Part shown: piece by piece, positions 8,413-16,418 of the stretch
Layout of the letters: the number at the start of each line of letters is the position of its first letter
Numbering within the stretch: the first letter of the stretch is position 1
Source: Oribacterium sp. oral taxon 102
Lineage (GTDB): Bacteria; Bacillota; Clostridia; Lachnospirales; Lachnospiraceae
NCBI RefSeq assembly: GCF_013394775.1
Contig: NZ_JABXYT010000001.1
Coordinates: 2,425,564-2,489,563, forward strand
Length of the DNA stretch: 64,000 bases
Direction: 5' to 3'
Program-made: the position numbers and the translations under genes
Notes under the pieces: model-generated
What the model was told of the DNA's origin: nothing
What the model saw: the letters and a program-made list of their open reading frames with translations, nothing else
Databases searched by the model: none

Positions 8413-9551
8413 TGTAACACTTATGGCTTAAATTTCATAAAGTTCCGGGCCTCGAACAGAGTTTTATATCCGTTGTATGAATGTGGACGGGCATGGTTGT
8501 ATGTGACATAAGCGTATTCCTCAATGTTTCTGTACAGTTCGTCCTCCGTTTTGTAGCTGTGCTCATTGATCAGGTCGTTCTTCAGTGTATTGAAGTGCCT
8601 TTCCATCGGGGCGTTATCGTATGGATACCCGGCTTTGCTCATGCTTTGGGTGACTCGCATACGTTCACAGTATTCGACGAACTCCTTTGATATGTATTGA
8701 CTTCCCTGATCGCTGTGCAGAATCAGTACGCCTTTGATTTCAGGCTGTGATTCTATCGCTTTACGAAGGGTTCGAACTGCCAGATCTGCAGTCATATTCC
8801 TATCTGTGATGCTTGCAATAACGCTTCGATCGTGAAGATCCAGCCAGGATTGTGCAGTTGTAGCATTTTTCTCCGTTTTCTAAAAACAAGTAGGTGAAAT
8901 CGATACACCACTTTGTATTGATCTCATTGCTGTCAAAATCCTGCTCCAGGATGTTGGGGAATACCTTATGAGCTGTCTCCTTACGGTATTCAGGGCGTTT
9001 ACGGCGGGTGACAGACATAATCCCAGTTCCATGTTCATGTATTTATACACTGTCAGGGGGCTCAAAACAATGTCTGCTCGTTTCAGGTAGGCCCGCATCA
9101 TACGGTAACCATCAACGCCATTGTGTTTGTGATAGATTTCTTCAATCTGATCCTTGATGCGTTGTTTTTCTTCCCAGTAAGCCGCCTTGCGATGCCTTCT
9201 ATAGCTATAGTATGCATTTGGATAGATATCCAGTCTGTGCAGCAGCCAACGGATGCCGAAAAGATCTTTATAATTGTCGATGAATCGGTAAGCCGTTAAC
9301 CGATTTCCTTCGCAAAGAATGCCGCTGCTTTTTTTTAGAAGAGCACTTCCTTTTTGGATTCTTCCAGCTCACGACGAAGCCGATAGTTCTCCTTCATGAG
9401 ATCTGCCTCATTAAAAGCAGTCGGATTATTCTGGCTTATGGATTGGCATTCTTTGCTGGATTTTACGCTTAAATTCTGGTTCATACTTTTGCGACATAAT
9501 GATTTGCTCCTTTACTAAGCTTATTATACTCATTAAGCCACGGGTGTTACA
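8413..9551 (-). mobile_element. Defective IS3-family insertion sequence
   Basis: The element is bounded by imperfect inverted repeats. The left end is TGTAACACTTATGGCTTAA at 8413 and the right end, on the other strand, is TGTAACACCCGTGGCTTAA ending at 9551, with three mismatches in 19. At 1139 bp it is slightly short for an IS3 element because orfA has an internal deletion. It lies between the SIMPL pseudogene and the unknown gene downstream of dnd, and it truncates both. I could not read a convincing target-site duplication because both flanks are T-rich. Confidence 0.85.
8421..9497 (-). pseudogene. IS3 transposase OrfA/OrfB, broken
   Basis: OrfA starts at 9497 with MSQKYEPEFKRKI and then hits a stop after an internal deletion; its coiled-coil end (LRRELEESKKEV, then KKAAAFFAKE) is still visible near 9330-9410. 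OrfB pieces follow in different frames: the HTH_21 region near 9000-9200, then the rve core with the IDFTYLF strand and, from 8795, ILHSDQGSQYISKEF and SKAGYPYDNAPMERHFNTLK carrying the DDE acidic residues. Several shifts mean it cannot transpose by itself. Confidence 0.85.
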
Positions 9552-9554
9552 ATT

Positions 9555-10082
9555 TTAGTATACCACCTCACTATTATCCAAAGCGGAAGATAGGACATTA
9601 TGAATCCAGTCGTTAAAAATAATCGCTGTTTCATATCCTGGCTCCCCATGCTTTCTTGTGGTCCACTTGCACCGGTTTATTCTCGTCAAAAAATCAGTTG
9701 TTGCTCGACCGCACAGTATATCAACTAACCTTTCAGCATCTTCCTTTGAATTAATGCACAATTTGTCATCCTGATTGAGTTCAATTCCAAACTTAGCACT
9801 AACCTTTGACCTGAAGGAATAACTATTAGCGATTTTTCTCGCCGTTTGTTCATTGTATGCTACCAGTCGGCGTGGACATCTCCCAGAAGTCGCATACTGC
9901 TCAAACACAGCACCATCTGACAGAAAATCCATATTTATTAAATTACTGACCACTTTTCTCCCTTGTATTTTGAAAGAACGTTCAAGATTGAATAATTTCT
10001 CTCCTTCTTGATTCATCAAAAACAAATCTTTTGATCCAACAATTAGGATCTCAAAGTTGTGCGGCAAATTTAAAATTTTCAA
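9555..10082 (-). CDS. Unknown protein downstream of dndA, 3' end cut by IS3
   Basis: A 175-codon frame from a TTG start (an in-frame TAA lies just upstream) that ends within a few bases of the IS3 right end, so the original C-terminus is probably lost. The segment FLMNQEGEKLFNLERSF, followed by a helical region and KFGIELNQDDKLCINSKEDA, distantly recalls DUF4868/KwaB-type C-terminal domains, but this is weak. It lies 154 bases downstream of dndA on the same strand and may have belonged to the same island cassette. I cannot assign a function. Confidence 0.45.
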   Translation of the reverse strand: MKILNLPHNFEILIVGSKDLFLMNQEGEKLFNLERSFKIQGRKVVSNLINMDFLSDGAVFEQYATSGRCPRRLVAYNEQTARKIANSYSFRSKVSAKFGIELNQDDKLCINSKEDAERLVDILCGRATTDFLTRINRCKWTTRKHGEPGYETAIIFNDWIHNVLSSALDNSEVVY

Positions 10083-10236
10083 TTTTTAAAAAGCAAAGGC
10101 TTTTTTATCCCAAATGCATTTTTTCATAACAGAAACCGGCTTGTGAATAGAAGTCAGCTTCACAGGAATGCTTTTTTTCTTGAATATCGATTACACTACA
10201 GATAAATCGTAATCCATGCATATTCCTTCCTCATAC
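10083..10236. other. Intergenic region with small symmetric hairpin
   Basis: This 154-bp gap between dndA and the next gene contains AAAAAGC / GCTTTTTT arms around a four-base loop near 10089-10106, followed by T or A runs in both directions. That is compatible with a weak bidirectional terminator ending the dnd operon. Nothing else is seen. Confidence 0.35.
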
Positions 10237-11388
10237 TTAAATCGCCAAGCTTATTATGACACTCAACATTTTCTTAAAGTTGTCAAGAATATTTCTTTTA
10301 TTTACTCCAGATCCCCAACTGATCCGCACAGAACTCTCAATCTTTTCAACCGGAATTCCCATGGCTGCCAGCACGTAACTTGGGTCATAGCTTCTTGACG
10401 TACATGCTGAACCATTAGAAATAGCGCAGTACTGCTTTGTTGACAGCATCAGAGCTTCTGAAGAAACTCCATCGAAGCAGATATTCAGGGTACTATCTAT
10501 GCAATATTGAGGATCCCCATTCAGCTCATATCGAACCCCTTCTTTCTTTAAGAGATTCAGCATCTCATCTCGAATCGCTTTATTTTCTATTGCCTCTTCC
10601 TTATACTCAGCCTGAGCCAGTTCACAGGCCTTTCCCATACCAGCAACAAGCGCAACTGGAGTCGTTCCGGGGCGTAATCCATGTTCTTGCTGTCCCCCAA
10701 AGTAAACATTCTTAACCGGTGGAAGCTTGTAATTGCGCCTTCTTAGAATGAGTGCTCCTATTCCCTGGGGACCTCTAAACTTATGCGCACTCATAGACAA
10801 CATGTCATAATGCAGGTCACGGATCTGATCTACCAATTTGCTGCAGCTTTGGGTAGCATCAACATGGAAAAAAACATCTTTATCAGCCAATGCATCGCCA
10901 ATTTCTTTTACGGGTTGAATCGTCCCAGTCTCATTATTCACATGCATGATTGAAACAAGGAGTGTGTCCTCTCTGACACGACTAAGCACATCTTCTGCCG
11001 ATACTCTACCGGAAAGATCCGGAGATACATAATCAACATCAAATCCTTGGGACTCCATGTATTTCACTGTATTAAGCACTGATTTATGCTCTATTGCAGT
11101 TGTAATGATATGTTTTTTTCCAGTCGATTCAGCATAGTCTTTTAAGCCTTGGATCACGATATTATTGCTTTCTGTTGATCCACTTGTAAAAAAGACCTCT
11201 TCCGGAGTCACACCAAGTAGTTCAGCGATTTGTTTACGTGCATTCTCTGTAACTTTCCTTGCCTGCTCGCCAAAATCATGGGTTCTGCTATCGGCATTAC
11301 CTGGATCGTTGCGATAGACTTCAATCATAACGTCAAGGACTCTTGGGTCGATTGGCGTGCTTGCATTATAATCAAGATAAACGCTCAT
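10237..11388 (-). CDS. dndA: Cysteine desulfurase of the phosphorothioation system
   Basis: A 383-aa class V aminotransferase of the IscS/NifS type. The PLP Lys is K203 in SMSAHKFRGPQG, the HVDATQ motif precedes it, and the persulfide-forming Cys is C329 in SNGSACTSRS. It takes sulfur from cysteine and passes it to DndC for insertion into the DNA backbone. The ATG overlaps the dndE stop by four bases, so it is the last dnd gene of the operon. In several well-studied systems dndA is instead divergent from dndBCDE or is replaced by a genomic iscS. Confidence 0.93.
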   Translation of the reverse strand: MSVYLDYNASTPIDPRVLDVMIEVYRNDPGNADSRTHDFGEQARKVTENARKQIAELLGVTPEEVFFTSGSTESNNIVIQGLKDYAESTGKKHIITTAIEHKSVLNTVKYMESQGFDVDYVSPDLSGRVSAEDVLSRVREDTLLVSIMHVNNETGTIQPVKEIGDALADKDVFFHVDATQSCSKLVDQIRDLHYDMLSMSAHKFRGPQGIGALILRRRNYKLPPVKNVYFGGQQEHGLRPGTTPVALVAGMGKACELAQAEYKEEAIENKAIRDEMLNLLKKEGVRYELNGDPQYCIDSTLNICFDGVSSEALMLSTKQYCAISNGSACTSRSYDPSYVLAAMGIPVEKIESSVRISWGSGVNKRNILDNFKKMLSVIISLAI

Positions 11389-11771
11389 TTCCGCTCCTTC
11401 ACGGCCAGCGAAATTAAATCGTCGAGGCTCTTAATAAATCCTGTACCGCTTAGATGTGCTATTCCTCTTTCAAGATTTAGATGAAAGTACTTCTGCAATG
11501 TTGCATCATCTGCCGGCAACCCCATTTCAATGCACCAGGCACGGAGCAAAGCATCATATAGATCGCTGTATTCCCCGCCAAATGTATACCAGGACATTTC
11601 CAAGTTGCTGTCTGCCGGTATCTCAACATCAGTCGGGATCGTCTTCTCACTAAGTGAATAGCATAAAGCCCAACGGCATAATATATTCCAGTTTTTGATG
11701 CCTGTCTTTCCCTTCAATCGGGATAATTTTTCTTTCGACCGCTGTGATAAACGGATCTGCTTCATTATCAT
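11385..11771 (-). CDS. dndE: DNA sulfur modification protein DndE
   Basis: A 128-aa basic protein that starts MIMKQIRLSQRSKEKLSRLK and contains the family pattern TGIKNWNILCRWALCYSL and YTFGGEYSDLYDALLRAWC. DndE is a small nicked-dsDNA-binding subunit required for phosphorothioate incorporation. Its length matches the family. Four-base overlaps with dndD upstream and dndA downstream indicate translational coupling. Confidence 0.93.
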   Translation of the reverse strand: MIMKQIRLSQRSKEKLSRLKGKTGIKNWNILCRWALCYSLSEKTIPTDVEIPADSNLEMSWYTFGGEYSDLYDALLRAWCIEMGLPADDATLQKYFHLNLERGIAHLSGTGFIKSLDDLISLAVKERK

Positions 11772-13720
11772 TTTTCGTCACCCACAAAATATCCCCTCAG
11801 AATAGTTGTACTCTTACTCTCATCATCATAGCAGAGTGTGAACTCATCCCCAACATTTTCCTTCATCAGCTGGTAGTAGTTCTGATCAATCTCAGAGTCG
11901 GTTGAAAGAATGATTGTCTGCTCACTCGCCTGAGGGAAATAAGTCTGAATCAATGATTTACGATGATTCGAATCCAACCTTGAAAGAGGAGTATCTATAA
12001 TAACTGGAAGCTTTTTCTTTGAACAAATTGCCAACCCCCAAAGGATTGAGATTACCATCAGCTGATTTTCCCCTGCAGACAAAGCAGTCTTTTCTACTTC
12101 CACGCCATCCTTATTCAGATAAGTAAGATCCAGCGTTACCGGATCCATTGTGATCTGATCAATCAGGTTCTTCTTATTAGCCAGTTTCTTATAGCAGGAT
12201 GTTATCGTTTCTCCTAAAAGACCTGTCTTTTTTCTCTGCAGACGTACTGAGAACTCATTCAGTACCCTTACCGCCATCTCGGAATATTTGATGTCACGCT
12301 TCTTATCATCATCTGCTTCGAGATTGTCAAGCAGCACAGAAACATTTTTATTGAACTCAGACGTTGCCTTCATCAGCTCGCCGTTAGCAGTACTCCTCTT
12401 CTGTTCAAGAATAGCCAGATCTGCCTCAGTATCTCTGATTTGCTGCTCCATAAGGCGGATATCGGTATAGACCTTTTTGAGTTCCTCTTCATTGATATCA
12501 ATGGAAAGGTAGTTCTCAATCTCATCTGATTTCTTACTCAATTTGCTCTGTCGATCCAGCTCCTGCGCAGCACTCTCTACAGTATTAGACAGGCCACCAT
12601 CTATTAACTGACGTGCCTGAAGCAATGAATTGTCTGAAAGATTATAGACTGGTTTAACTAAATTGTTCGCAGAGTCAGTATCAAGGTAATTTATAAATGA
12701 AGATACCTGTTCCGCATCTTTATTTTTCTTTATGTACTTGGTAAATACGCTATTCACATATGTAACTGCCTGTTTCCTTACAGCTACCTCTTTTTCTTTC
12801 ACAGCTTGCTCAATGATATTATTCAGAAGATCCCTTACCAATATCAGCGGAAGTTCTCCTGCCGCCAACTGAGAAAGATTTTCTCTGCTCTGCTGTCTTT
12901 GAGCCTGTACCTCTGCTCTTTGAGCCAGCAATCCATCTCTTTTACCGACAACATCTCCGCCTCGGGCAGAATAATCCAGTTTCTTTTGTTCGCACTGTTC
13001 TTTTAATGTTGCGAGCTTTGCATCCTTCGTAGTAATCTCTGCTTCTACCTGGCTGAATTTTTCCTCAGCATTTTCTTTCAGGGTTCGAAGCCTATCAATT
13101 TCTTTTGTTTCTGCTGATGCACTTACGGCTTTCTGAAGCTTTCTTATGTTCCTATGCATATCGCTGTTCAGTGTATCCAGGATAGAAATCCCCAGCATAG
13201 CTCTGATTGACTCTTTAAGCTGAGAATTCGTATTATCAACCGCAAGCTCTGCTATCTTTTCGCCATCAAAGAAGAAGAAATTAGAAAGTGCACTGGGAAG
13301 AATATTCTCAACAAACATTGACCAGTTTTCAGTAAGAAATGAATTATAGGATCCATTCTTCAGAACATGTATCTCTTCTGTTGTGCGGACTTTATTTACT
13401 GCAGACCATTCTCTCCTGATCATGTAAAGATCTCGGTCCGCATTATTTAGATCAAATTCCAACTCCACATAAGTTTTCTTGGTTCCATCAGAAAGGTTTA
13501 CAAATGAGCGCAAATACTGTCCATATATATTAAATGAGCTTTCTTTATACGCAAAGGAATTAGCGCCATAGAGAGAAAGCAATACAGCTTCAAGAAAAGT
13601 AGTTTTCCCTCGTCCATTCAAACCACCGATCAGGACAATTGGCTTTTTCCCTGAGAATTCAAATGTGTTTGTAGATGCATACACGCCAAAATTATGCATC
13701 GTTAAGCGTTTAATAATCAT
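11768..13720 (-). CDS. dndD: DNA sulfur modification ATPase DndD
   Basis: A 650-aa SMC/RecN-like ATPase. The Walker A is IGGLNGRGKTTFLE near residues 32-45. Long coiled-coil arms occupy roughly residues 180-470. A signature LSAGENQLMVISILWG and a Walker B PVIIDTPLSRLD are near the C-terminus. DndD provides ATPase and probably nicking or structural-change activity in the DndCDE complex. Unlike many SMC proteins there is no obvious CxxC zinc hook in the coiled coil. It overlaps dndC by four bases. Confidence 0.93.
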   Translation of the reverse strand: MIIKRLTMHNFGVYASTNTFEFSGKKPIVLIGGLNGRGKTTFLEAVLLSLYGANSFAYKESSFNIYGQYLRSFVNLSDGTKKTYVELEFDLNNADRDLYMIRREWSAVNKVRTTEEIHVLKNGSYNSFLTENWSMFVENILPSALSNFFFFDGEKIAELAVDNTNSQLKESIRAMLGISILDTLNSDMHRNIRKLQKAVSASAETKEIDRLRTLKENAEEKFSQVEAEITTKDAKLATLKEQCEQKKLDYSARGGDVVGKRDGLLAQRAEVQAQRQQSRENLSQLAAGELPLILVRDLLNNIIEQAVKEKEVAVRKQAVTYVNSVFTKYIKKNKDAEQVSSFINYLDTDSANNLVKPVYNLSDNSLLQARQLIDGGLSNTVESAAQELDRQSKLSKKSDEIENYLSIDINEEELKKVYTDIRLMEQQIRDTEADLAILEQKRSTANGELMKATSEFNKNVSVLLDNLEADDDKKRDIKYSEMAVRVLNEFSVRLQRKKTGLLGETITSCYKKLANKKNLIDQITMDPVTLDLTYLNKDGVEVEKTALSAGENQLMVISILWGLAICSKKKLPVIIDTPLSRLDSNHRKSLIQTYFPQASEQTIILSTDSEIDQNYYQLMKENVGDEFTLCYDDESKSTTILRGYFVGDEK

Positions 13721-15243
13721 GCGTCTACATCCTCGTACTCTGTTCTCGCAGCATATGAGGTACCATGCTCACGAACATACTCTTCAAGAAACTTTTCATC
13801 GTATTTACCACCAACGTCCTTCTGACGATTAACCCTTTTTAAATAGAACTTCGTGGCGTCTTCTTCATTTTTATAAAAAGTCTTTCTTACACAGCCATCT
13901 AATTTTTCAATGATTCCCTTACGTTCTGCCATACCATTTGCTTCAACTTCAACGTCGATGAGACTAGCCATTAACTCAGGCATCAGTTCCTCGTCTCCAT
14001 ATAAGTCATGGCAGGTATCCATCAGAATATCCCATTCTTCTTTTCCAAAAGACTCGGAACCAATCCATTCAGGATCTACAAACTCTTTTCCGATAACTTC
14101 CTTATAGATTCTGGGTACAGCGTCATCGAATTCACGCTTCTCATTTACCCAGATTCTTCTAATGACTCTCAACTCCAGAATCGTAATCAGTTCCAGATTC
14201 TTAAAGTCCTCCGGACCGTGCTCCTGAATATTTTTCTGCATCGTCAAAAGTTCACGTAGCCACTTCTCCCGCACTTCTTTCTTATATGGGCCGTGATAAA
14301 GCTGTCCGTAGCTTCCCTGCAATGAGCCATTCATTCTTCTGAAGCTGCGGCGTTTTCGATCGCCATCCTCTGATCCGAATTCATTTCTGAAATTTAGAAG
14401 CGGCGTCATCCAAGCCTTCTCGTCATCATTTGCTATCATTGCTTCCATGGACTTATCTTTTTCGACCATGGTGCATACCCAACATCCAAAGCGGCTTTTC
14501 CCGCAGCTCGGGAGATTCTTTTCTGCCTGCAAAGGACATTCATTATCAGCTGTGGCACCACGATACAGAGTCAGCAGATCCATGTTGGAATAACCCCATG
14601 GATTTTTGTACTGCATCAGGAATACCCATACATCATCATCGGTCCAATCTTCCAAAGGAGAAAAGACAAGCTCGTTCTCCAGGGTCGGATTAGGACTTAA
14701 GAGTTTACGAACCCTTTTCTTCTCATAAAAGGCTATCGTCCGAGCACGGCGAGAACTTTCTGCCTTTCTTGTTCCTAATACAAGAATGATCTCTCCGTGC
14801 TCCGCTATGCGGTCCTTAATAAACTTATTCACCGGCTGAATTTTCAGGCGGTCCGTACACCATCTATACTTAAGTCGCGGGAACGGATACCCCCTTCCAA
14901 TCAAGTTCACCCAGAAGGTATTATTGACTTCCGGAGTAAGGCGATGCGTAACAAATGGTAGATGATTAGCTCCAGCCTCGGCCTCCATCTTCTCCAGGGA
15001 TTTTTCTACCCACTTTGATACAAGCGGCGATTCAACCAATGTATCTGTATTGATAATATGGATTGGCTTAAGCCTCTTTTCTTCAGGTAACTCTTTTATC
15101 GCAAGCCAGACAAGTTCAAGGGTCGCTGTGCTGTCCTTTCCCCCTGAATATCCAATAACCCACGGAATAGAGTCTGCAAGATAAAGATTCCTAACCGTCT
15201 CCATCATTCCTTCAATTGTTTCCTTCGTGATACTACTAGACAT
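13717..15243 (-). CDS. dndC: DNA sulfurtransferase DndC
   Basis: A 508-aa PAPS-reductase-like protein with an ATP-pyrophosphatase loop VIGYSGGKDSTATLE at residues ~31-45. An Fe-S-type Cys cluster follows (C in NECPLQ, then NLPSCGKSRFGCWVCTMV), at roughly residues 235-260. DndC activates the DNA phosphate and accepts sulfur from DndA. The C-terminal ~200 residues are helical. The start codon lies ten bases after dndB and the end overlaps dndD. Confidence 0.94.
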   Translation of the reverse strand: MSSSITKETIEGMMETVRNLYLADSIPWVIGYSGGKDSTATLELVWLAIKELPEEKRLKPIHIINTDTLVESPLVSKWVEKSLEKMEAEAGANHLPFVTHRLTPEVNNTFWVNLIGRGYPFPRLKYRWCTDRLKIQPVNKFIKDRIAEHGEIILVLGTRKAESSRRARTIAFYEKKRVRKLLSPNPTLENELVFSPLEDWTDDDVWVFLMQYKNPWGYSNMDLLTLYRGATADNECPLQAEKNLPSCGKSRFGCWVCTMVEKDKSMEAMIANDDEKAWMTPLLNFRNEFGSEDGDRKRRSFRRMNGSLQGSYGQLYHGPYKKEVREKWLRELLTMQKNIQEHGPEDFKNLELITILELRVIRRIWVNEKREFDDAVPRIYKEVIGKEFVDPEWIGSESFGKEEWDILMDTCHDLYGDEELMPELMASLIDVEVEANGMAERKGIIEKLDGCVRKTFYKNEEDATKFYLKRVNRQKDVGGKYDEKFLEEYVREHGTSYAARTEYEDVDA

Positions 15244-15253
15244 AATTCTCCAA

Positions 15254-16333
15254 TCACTTAACTATGATCTTCTTAAAATTCTCTTCCGCGGATTTTTCGT
15301 CGTCCGAAAGAGGAATGCCGATCTTCTCTTTTATCGTATTCGCAATCAAAATTGCTGCATGTTTATTTGTGATAATCCGGCCATTTTCTCGGATTGCCCG
15401 CATCTGCCATTGCTTGGCATTTCGCTTCCAGTTGATTTTCCTAAGACCCTCCAGCTTTCCTTCGATATTAGATTCAGAATGTTCAAAGAAATAACGCCCG
15501 ACTCTTCCCAGAGCCTGAATCACGATCCCTTGGGTTGCAATATAGTTCTCTCTCAAATCGACTTTGGAAATCTCCTTTGACTGAAGTTCATTCCACTGAA
15601 CCATGTTATTAGCCACGGAATCCCAGAATCTTTGTAGAAATGCTTCATCGCGCTTCTTATTCTGAATATCCCCAGTTTGGAATATATATTTATTCGCCGT
15701 ATAGAACGTGTTTAACGTAAATAAGTTCGAAGAGTATTTGCCTAAAATATCCTTTTCCTTATCCGTGTAGGCATTCAAAAAGTCATTTGCGTTAACCACA
15801 TTCCGGGTAATCACAGCAAGCGTATCTCTAGAATCGTATAACTCAGAAATAGAATTTGAAGTTTTGACAGCGTTTTTATTTAAATCTGTAAAAATCTGCT
15901 GGCTTCTCGCCAGTCCCTTGTCTTCAAAAAAAACAATAGGAATGGTCTCATTATCCAGAGTTTCATCTTCCTTGAGTGCTTCTAGTATAGCGGCTTTCCT
16001 GTGCTGACCATCATTAATCAGGAATCTGGCATCCATTGAAACCTCAAGAACACCGGTATCCCTGTTCTCGTTATTGGGCCTGAATGAAAACTTTCCATCA
16101 ATGGAAGTAGCCAGGGCTGAAAACACATAATTATCGCGATTATCAAGAATATATCTGCTTATAACAGGAACCCTCGCCTCATTCAGTTTCCGCTGTGCAC
16201 GGTATTCTGGTAAAACATATTCCTCATCGTTCGGGAACAAACGTGAAATCATTTTTAGTGGAACCATCGCGATGTAGTATTCTCTTCTTGCTTGTATGCC
16301 TCGCACTACCGGAAATTTGTATACGTAATCCAT
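15254..16333 (-). CDS. dndB: DndB, DGQHR-domain protein of the phosphorothioation system
   Basis: A 359-aa DGQHR-family protein, with the eponymous motif at residues 108-112 (FLINDGQHRKAAI) and the conserved helix NLFTLNTFYTANKYIF further on. In characterised systems DndB is a negative transcriptional regulator of dnd genes and influences the extent of modification. The gene starts ~11 bases after a perfect 34-bp palindrome that sits in the 85-bp gap after dptH, which is a plausible DndB operator or an attenuating hairpin. Ribosome binding site: GAGGATGAT ahead of the ATG. Confidence 0.92.
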   Translation of the reverse strand: MDYVYKFPVVRGIQARREYYIAMVPLKMISRLFPNDEEYVLPEYRAQRKLNEARVPVISRYILDNRDNYVFSALATSIDGKFSFRPNNENRDTGVLEVSMDARFLINDGQHRKAAILEALKEDETLDNETIPIVFFEDKGLARSQQIFTDLNKNAVKTSNSISELYDSRDTLAVITRNVVNANDFLNAYTDKEKDILGKYSSNLFTLNTFYTANKYIFQTGDIQNKKRDEAFLQRFWDSVANNMVQWNELQSKEISKVDLRENYIATQGIVIQALGRVGRYFFEHSESNIEGKLEGLRKINWKRNAKQWQMRAIRENGRIITNKHAAILIANTIKEKIGIPLSDDEKSAEENFKKIIVK

Positions 16334-16344
16334 ATCATCCTCAC

Positions 16345-16378
16345 AAAGAAGCAGTATACTTAAGTATACTGCTTCTTT
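16345..16378. promoter_or_regulatory. Perfect 34-bp palindrome upstream of dndB
   Basis: Two 17-nt arms, AAAGAAGCAGTATACTT and its exact reverse complement, meet at a CTTAAG centre without a loop or mismatch. It is the only striking structure in the 85-bp gap between dptH and dndB and lies 11 bases before the dndB start codon. It could be an operator for a dimeric regulator such as DndB, or a transcript hairpin that acts as a terminator or attenuator between the dpt and dnd halves, because the RNA would end in a short U run. The sequence alone does not decide. Confidence 0.75.
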
Positions 16379-16418
16379 ACTCTTTATTCAACCTGTTATT
16401 GTATTTTGCAAGATGCGC

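Noticed and set aside
10083..10130. 13-codon leader peptide before the gene at 10082
   Set aside because: A short ATG frame ending in TAA exists, but without a clear ribosome binding site or attenuator features.
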